A stretch of DNA of 64,000 nt, taken from Penelope pileata. Lineage: Eukaryota; Chordata; Aves; Galliformes; Cracidae. The stretch is taken from NCBI GenBank assembly GCA_013396635.1, contig WBMW01005037.1, forward strand, positions 1,516,665 to 1,580,664, in the 5' to 3' direction. The notes below the pieces were generated by a model. It worked only from the letters and a program-made list of their open reading frames with translations, was not told where the DNA came from and searched no databases. Positions 60,101 to 64,000 of the stretch are shown piece after piece; position 1 is the first letter of the stretch, and the number at the start of each line of letters is the position of its first letter. Made by a program: the position numbers and the translations under genes.

Positions 60101-63100
60101 GATGCTGCTTTGCATTCAGAGGCATTTGCCGTTGCTGATCAGTTGGACACACGACATCCTTACTTCAGGATTGAGTACTCACTGTGGGCATCTTGGAAAT
60201 GTCGCTTGTGATGTCACTCCTTGACAGCACAGCACCTGATTTTCCTCAGATAAAGGAGGTAATCTTCTCTGAGACTGGCTCAGGTGAATTCCTTGATTAA
60301 TTCAGATTCTTCAAAATCTTATGTGAGCACATGGCTTTGAGCACTTGCTTCTGACCCATGTCACCTTGGGATTACTAATCCCATTTTGAACTTGTTGAAG
60401 ACTGCTCTGTTGGGTTCTGCTGTGCCAGCCGTTATCCTTCATTACTTCTGTCAGATATCTCTCTGACAGAGTGCTCTGTGGAAGGGTTGCCACAGAACAG
60501 CAAAATGCTTAACTGGTTACCAAGATGATAAATAGGTTTTCGACAAGCTTGAATAGTTTTGTTTCACTTTTTTAGATATTAACCTGCAGTTCCATGGAAA
60601 TCTGTTCTGTGTCTGTAGGTTAATCTGCCCCAGTGTGTGTGAGCAGGTTGCCCTTCTGTTTCCTACTGCTTGGCTCTTGTTGAATGTAAACTTGCTGCTT
60701 CTTGGGGAGGAGGAAGTGGGGTGTCTGCTGCCAAATGTATATATTTGATGGTTGGATTGAATCAGCAGATCCTGCCACAGTGCTGAAGTGCTGCAAACCT
60801 TGGGAAGGGCCAGGCTGCCTCCTGTTGGAAGCAGGATGATACGGTGTTGGGAGGACTGACTTGTTTTGGGAATTGGAGAAATAGTACTTTGTGGCCAAAG
60901 AGAAATTACTTCTTGTTTTACTTGCTGTGTACACTTCCAGCATATTTACTCGCACTCCTTAGGGACCTTTTTAGGTCTGAAGGTTCTCGCTGCTGTGCTA
61001 TCTTGATTCTTTCTGTCTGGAATGACAAAGCTTAATTAGTGTTTAAGGAAGCTGCTGCATGTATGAAAGGGCAGTCTTGTGTCTCCGTGGGTGACTCAGA
61101 GCACTGTGCTGCTCTGCTCCCTCGTAGCTGGATGTATAATGTAGTCTTGGTGGACTTTCATCTTTAGGATGGGGAAGAAGAAGACTATGAAAACCAGAGC
61201 TACTGGCAAGTCAATTTTCTTTTAAGCTCTTGAAATAGATTAATGTTGGTGACCAGTTTAAATATTTGACTTTGACAATTTAAGACTTTAAAAGCTTTGT
61301 TTCACCCTTAACGCATAGAAGCTGGGACTTTGGATTCAGTTAATTTTTGAAGCTTGATTTCTGTGTCTGGTCCCCTCTCCCTCTTTTGAAGTCGCATTTG
61401 TCTTTTCTTTCCTTGTAGCCTTTCACTACAAAAGCTGACTTGTATTGAGGCTCATATACCCAGTTTTGCAACTTAAAGGTTTTTTTAATGGCAGCTTGAA
61501 AGACTTCTGGAACTTAGAAAAGCTCTAACAGAGCACTTCAGTAAAGTGTTTTCATTCCAAATCAGTATTTCCTCTGTGAAGAACATCATCAGGACAGTTC
61601 TCCTCAGAACTATAATATCTAGAATTTCATCGAGTAAAGCTTTTAAAACTTCTGTTTGGGCTTGCAGCAGACAAGCCAGCTGTTAGTTAAGATTGAAAGC
61701 ATAGTTGAAAGGCTCATGTTTAACTCAGGGGAGTGCCCACTAAATGGGATGGTGTTCCACGTGCTGTGTGTGCTGGAGCAGTGTTCTGGCTGAGGGCACA
61801 CGTGCCTCAAAGCTCACACATTTTTCTCCTCTTCAGTAGTCAAAGGTATTTCTTTATAGTCTACAGTATTTCTCTTTTCCATCTCCTTGTCCATAAATAT
61901 AAATATATAAATATTCTTTTTCTGTGGGTTGACTGAAGATGGACAGGTATTTTTTCTCTTTAAAGACAGATGTTTCAGAGTAATCTTTGTTTTCATGACC
62001 TGGATATATATAACCCTCATGTTTTCCAATTAAGACCTGCTAAGTGTGATTGCTGTATAATTACCTGCTTGTGACATCAAAGTGTAGGAGAGGGTTCAGT
62101 ACATGACATTGCCTCCTACCATCTGCTCTTTACCTAACAAGATCATATCAGTGGTACTTCATTTTGTAGTTTTGGGTGTTATTACCATTGTTTTTATCCC
62201 TGCAAAAAATGTACTTTTCTGTATGTATGTCTTGCATGAATTCCTCTGATAAAGTAAAAGCACTCTATTGGAGACATTAATAAAAAGAGAAGTTGAATTA
62301 TTACTTATGCTAGACTTTCTATTTTTTAAAAGTTAATGACAAGGGATCACTACATTTTACTTATTCTAGAACTGAAACAGTCTGTCAAAGCTGCTTTCTT
62401 TACTCCATTAAAGTATTTACATGCTTTGTAACATTTGGGATTCTTTCTGTACCCACAGCTGGACTTTACTGTTGGCTGCAGCCAGGTGTGATGGTAACTG
62501 TCAGCACAGAACAGTGGTTGCCCAGATTGTGATAGCTGGAATGAAAGGAATACAAACACAAAAAGCAAAACAAAAATCCCCAAAGCAATCTCCAAGTCTA
62601 AATAGCCTCTCCCTCAAAATATTTTGGCATTTTCTCTCTCTTAGACCCATCCCTTACCAGTGTTCTTTGTTTTTCTAACACTTGTATGACACGTGTAAAC
62701 TTTTTCTAGGCTTTTGTTTCTGCTTAAACATATTGAAGTCGTCTTTGTAAAACTTTCTCCAAGGTTGCTCTGCTGGCTGCAGGACCAGCTGCATTTTGTT
62801 GTTGTTGTTGTTCTAAGCTAATCTCATGTTGGTCTCCGAAATAAAGGATGAGATTGGATTGCATGCAGACTTTCTTACAGTGTAGGCTTTAAGTAATTTT
62901 TCTGGGAGATCAAGGTAGGAGTAAGTGTGACCTAATGTCTGATGTCATCTAGGTTATGTTGGTTTTGACTGGAGTAGTGCCTGTATGTTTATGCAAAAGC
63001 AGTATTGTGTACTTGAGCACTGCAAGTTCAGCAGTTGAAAACCTTGCTCTGTTGTGTTTGGGTTCTTGTGTGATGTCTGCACACGTGGATGGCACAAAGC

Positions 63101-64000
63101 AGTTAGACAGCCTACATTTCTGGTGCTCTTAGCAGTACAGATGTTTGCCACTGAATTGTGAAATGGACATTTTTTCCTCCTTACTGCTCTTTGTCTGTTG
63201 GTAGTGTAAGAAGGCTAAGTTCATTTTTTTTAAGGTCTTTAGGGAAAACCACGTAACAAAATTATTGTAATCACACTGCACTTCTGATGAAGAGACATTA
63301 TAGCTAATCTGATTAGGAGCTGCTGAAGAACTTGTAAGATTCCAAATTGGTTTTAGATTCGGCAGTGTGAAAAAGTAGTTAAGTGCTGCATTAGATTCAA
63401 GCACTCTCAGCTCTAAATACTCTTGGAAATTCAGTCACTTAACAGAGATTCTTCACGCCGTTTTTTAAAATAAAATAACCTCATATGAGTGCACTTGTGC
63501 TGTGAGAGTTGCAAAATGTGAATGGCACTCTGTGGTTCTAAGCAAGTTACTGCCTTGTGGTTTTTATACAGGCTTTGACTCTGACAATTCTTCAGGGGAC
63601 TTTTCAGAAGCAAATCATAAGGTTCCAGAAATGCTTGACCTAGATCCACACCAAAGCAACAGGACTGAAAAGCATAATGGAGAGACAGAGATTCAAGAAA
63701 ATGGAATTAAGAGACACAGGTAAATGCACAGTACTACGTAGGAAATGAGCACGAGTATGTGCTGGCTCGTGATCTTCTGGGGGCATTGCTGTTCTCACCA
63801 TTGGAAGGGGGTTATTTCTGTTATTTCTGTGAAACTGAACACGTTTTGCTTGTCTGCTTCCTGCATCGAGAGTAGATGAATGCTCTGTTTCCTTTATTAA
63901 GTATTTTGGTACCTATAAATTAAAATATCTTCCTTGTTTAAGGCGCTTCCATTGACAGGTTGTTTCTTTTTCCAATTACAGGACATCACTACCTGCCCCA
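57134..64000 (+). CDS. OSBPL2: OSBPL2 (ORP2), N-terminal part, continues beyond window
   Basis: ORP2 is a short oxysterol-binding-protein relative without a PH domain. It transfers cholesterol and PI(4,5)P2 between membranes, binds VAP proteins at the ER and affects lipid-droplet metabolism. Visible coding segments are 57134-57170, 63572-63719 and 63982-64000, giving 68 residues. They begin M-N-S-E-E-E-F-Y-D-A-V-T-G-F-D-S-D and end H-R-T-S-L-P-A-P, matching human ORP2 throughout. Residues 6-10, EFYDA, form a FFAT-like motif for VAP binding, although its seventh position is T rather than the consensus E. The lipid-binding ORD lies downstream of the window. The ATG has A at -3. The reading frame holds across both junctions (phases 1 and 2). 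Confidence 0.95.
58224..58247 (+). repeat. A-rich low-complexity tract
   Basis: Three runs of seven or eight A separated by single T. Confidence 0.9.
62796..62812 (+). repeat. TTG microsatellite
   Basis: Short run of TTG units in the OSBPL2 intron. A similar run lies at 9942-9956 after MTG2. Confidence 0.8.
63572..63719 (+). CDS. OSBPL2: OSBPL2 second coding exon
   Basis: 148 nt after a TTTTTATACAG acceptor, ending at a GTAAAT donor. It encodes F-D-S-D-N-S-S-G-D-F-S-E-A-N through E-N-G-I-K-R-H, an acidic, Ser/Asp-rich linker ahead of the ORD. The conserved FDSDNSSG and ENGI blocks identify it. Confidence 0.95.
63982..64000 (+). CDS. OSBPL2: OSBPL2 third coding exon, cut by window end
   Basis: After a CCAATTACAG acceptor, 19 bases complete an arginine codon and encode T-S-L-P-A-P, as in human ORP2. 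The exon runs off the window. Confidence 0.9.

Larger units (their letters stand above)
57171..63571 (+). other. OSBPL2: OSBPL2 intron between first two coding exons
   Basis: 6.4 kb, AT-rich, GT-AG. It contains an A-rich tract at 58224-58247 and a TTG repeat at 62796-62812. No other gene or transposon is recognised. Confidence 0.85.

Noticed and set aside
1..64000. A bacterial-style operon, CRISPR array, phage or defence system
   Set aside because: Exon-intron structure, CpG-island promoters, CR1 repeats and vertebrate synteny explain the window; no regularly spaced repeats or prokaryotic gene clusters are present.

Overview
The window is a vertebrate nuclear segment, almost certainly avian and most likely galliform. 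Coding sequence is split into short exons with GT-AG introns. Promoters are CpG islands without a TATA box. The repeats are chicken-type: CR1 LINE 3' ends and a mariner fossil resembling the avian Galluhop family. The gene order SS18L1 > MTG2 > < HRH3 > OSBPL2 matches the order I recall for human 20q13.33. In chicken that would correspond to chromosome 20, which is an inference from synteny because no database was searched.

Region by region: (1) 1-5215 is the 3' end of SS18L1 on the + strand: five coding segments for the QPGY-rich C-terminus, then a 3' UTR of about 2.1 kb. (2) 5600-10070 is the complete MTG2 gene on the + strand: six coding exons, 383 residues, with a CpG-island promoter carrying an NRF-1-like palindrome. 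(3) 10.1-24.05 kb is AT-rich intergenic DNA with no recognisable gene. It holds a reverse-oriented mariner fossil at about 13.11 kb and a CR1 tail at 22.25 kb. (4) 24.05-26.3 kb is HRH3 on the - strand. The two downstream coding exons are intact. The first coding exon (start codon, TM1 and most of TM2) is not visible; a 79-N assembly gap and a GC-rich minisatellite lie where it is expected. (5) 26.7-45.8 kb is GC-richer intergenic DNA with three CR1 remnants and several open frames that I regard as chance. (6) 45.8-46.8 kb is the CpG-island promoter and likely noncoding first exons of OSBPL2. Next come a roughly 10-kb intron holding a 0.4-kb CR1 copy, the start-codon exon at 57.1 kb, a 6.4-kb intron, a second coding exon at 63.6 kb, and a third that runs off the end of the window.

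The four genes are neighbours by conserved synteny rather than by shared function. SS18L1 is a neuronal BAF chromatin-remodelling subunit. MTG2 is a mitochondrial ribosome-assembly GTPase. HRH3 is a Gi-coupled histamine receptor. OSBPL2 is a lipid-transfer protein. I found no tRNA, rRNA, CRISPR, operon or novel multi-gene system. The points most worth checking are the missing HRH3 exon, the OSBPL2 5' UTR exons with their upstream ORFs, the MTG2 start choice and NRF-1 site, and the mariner fossil.
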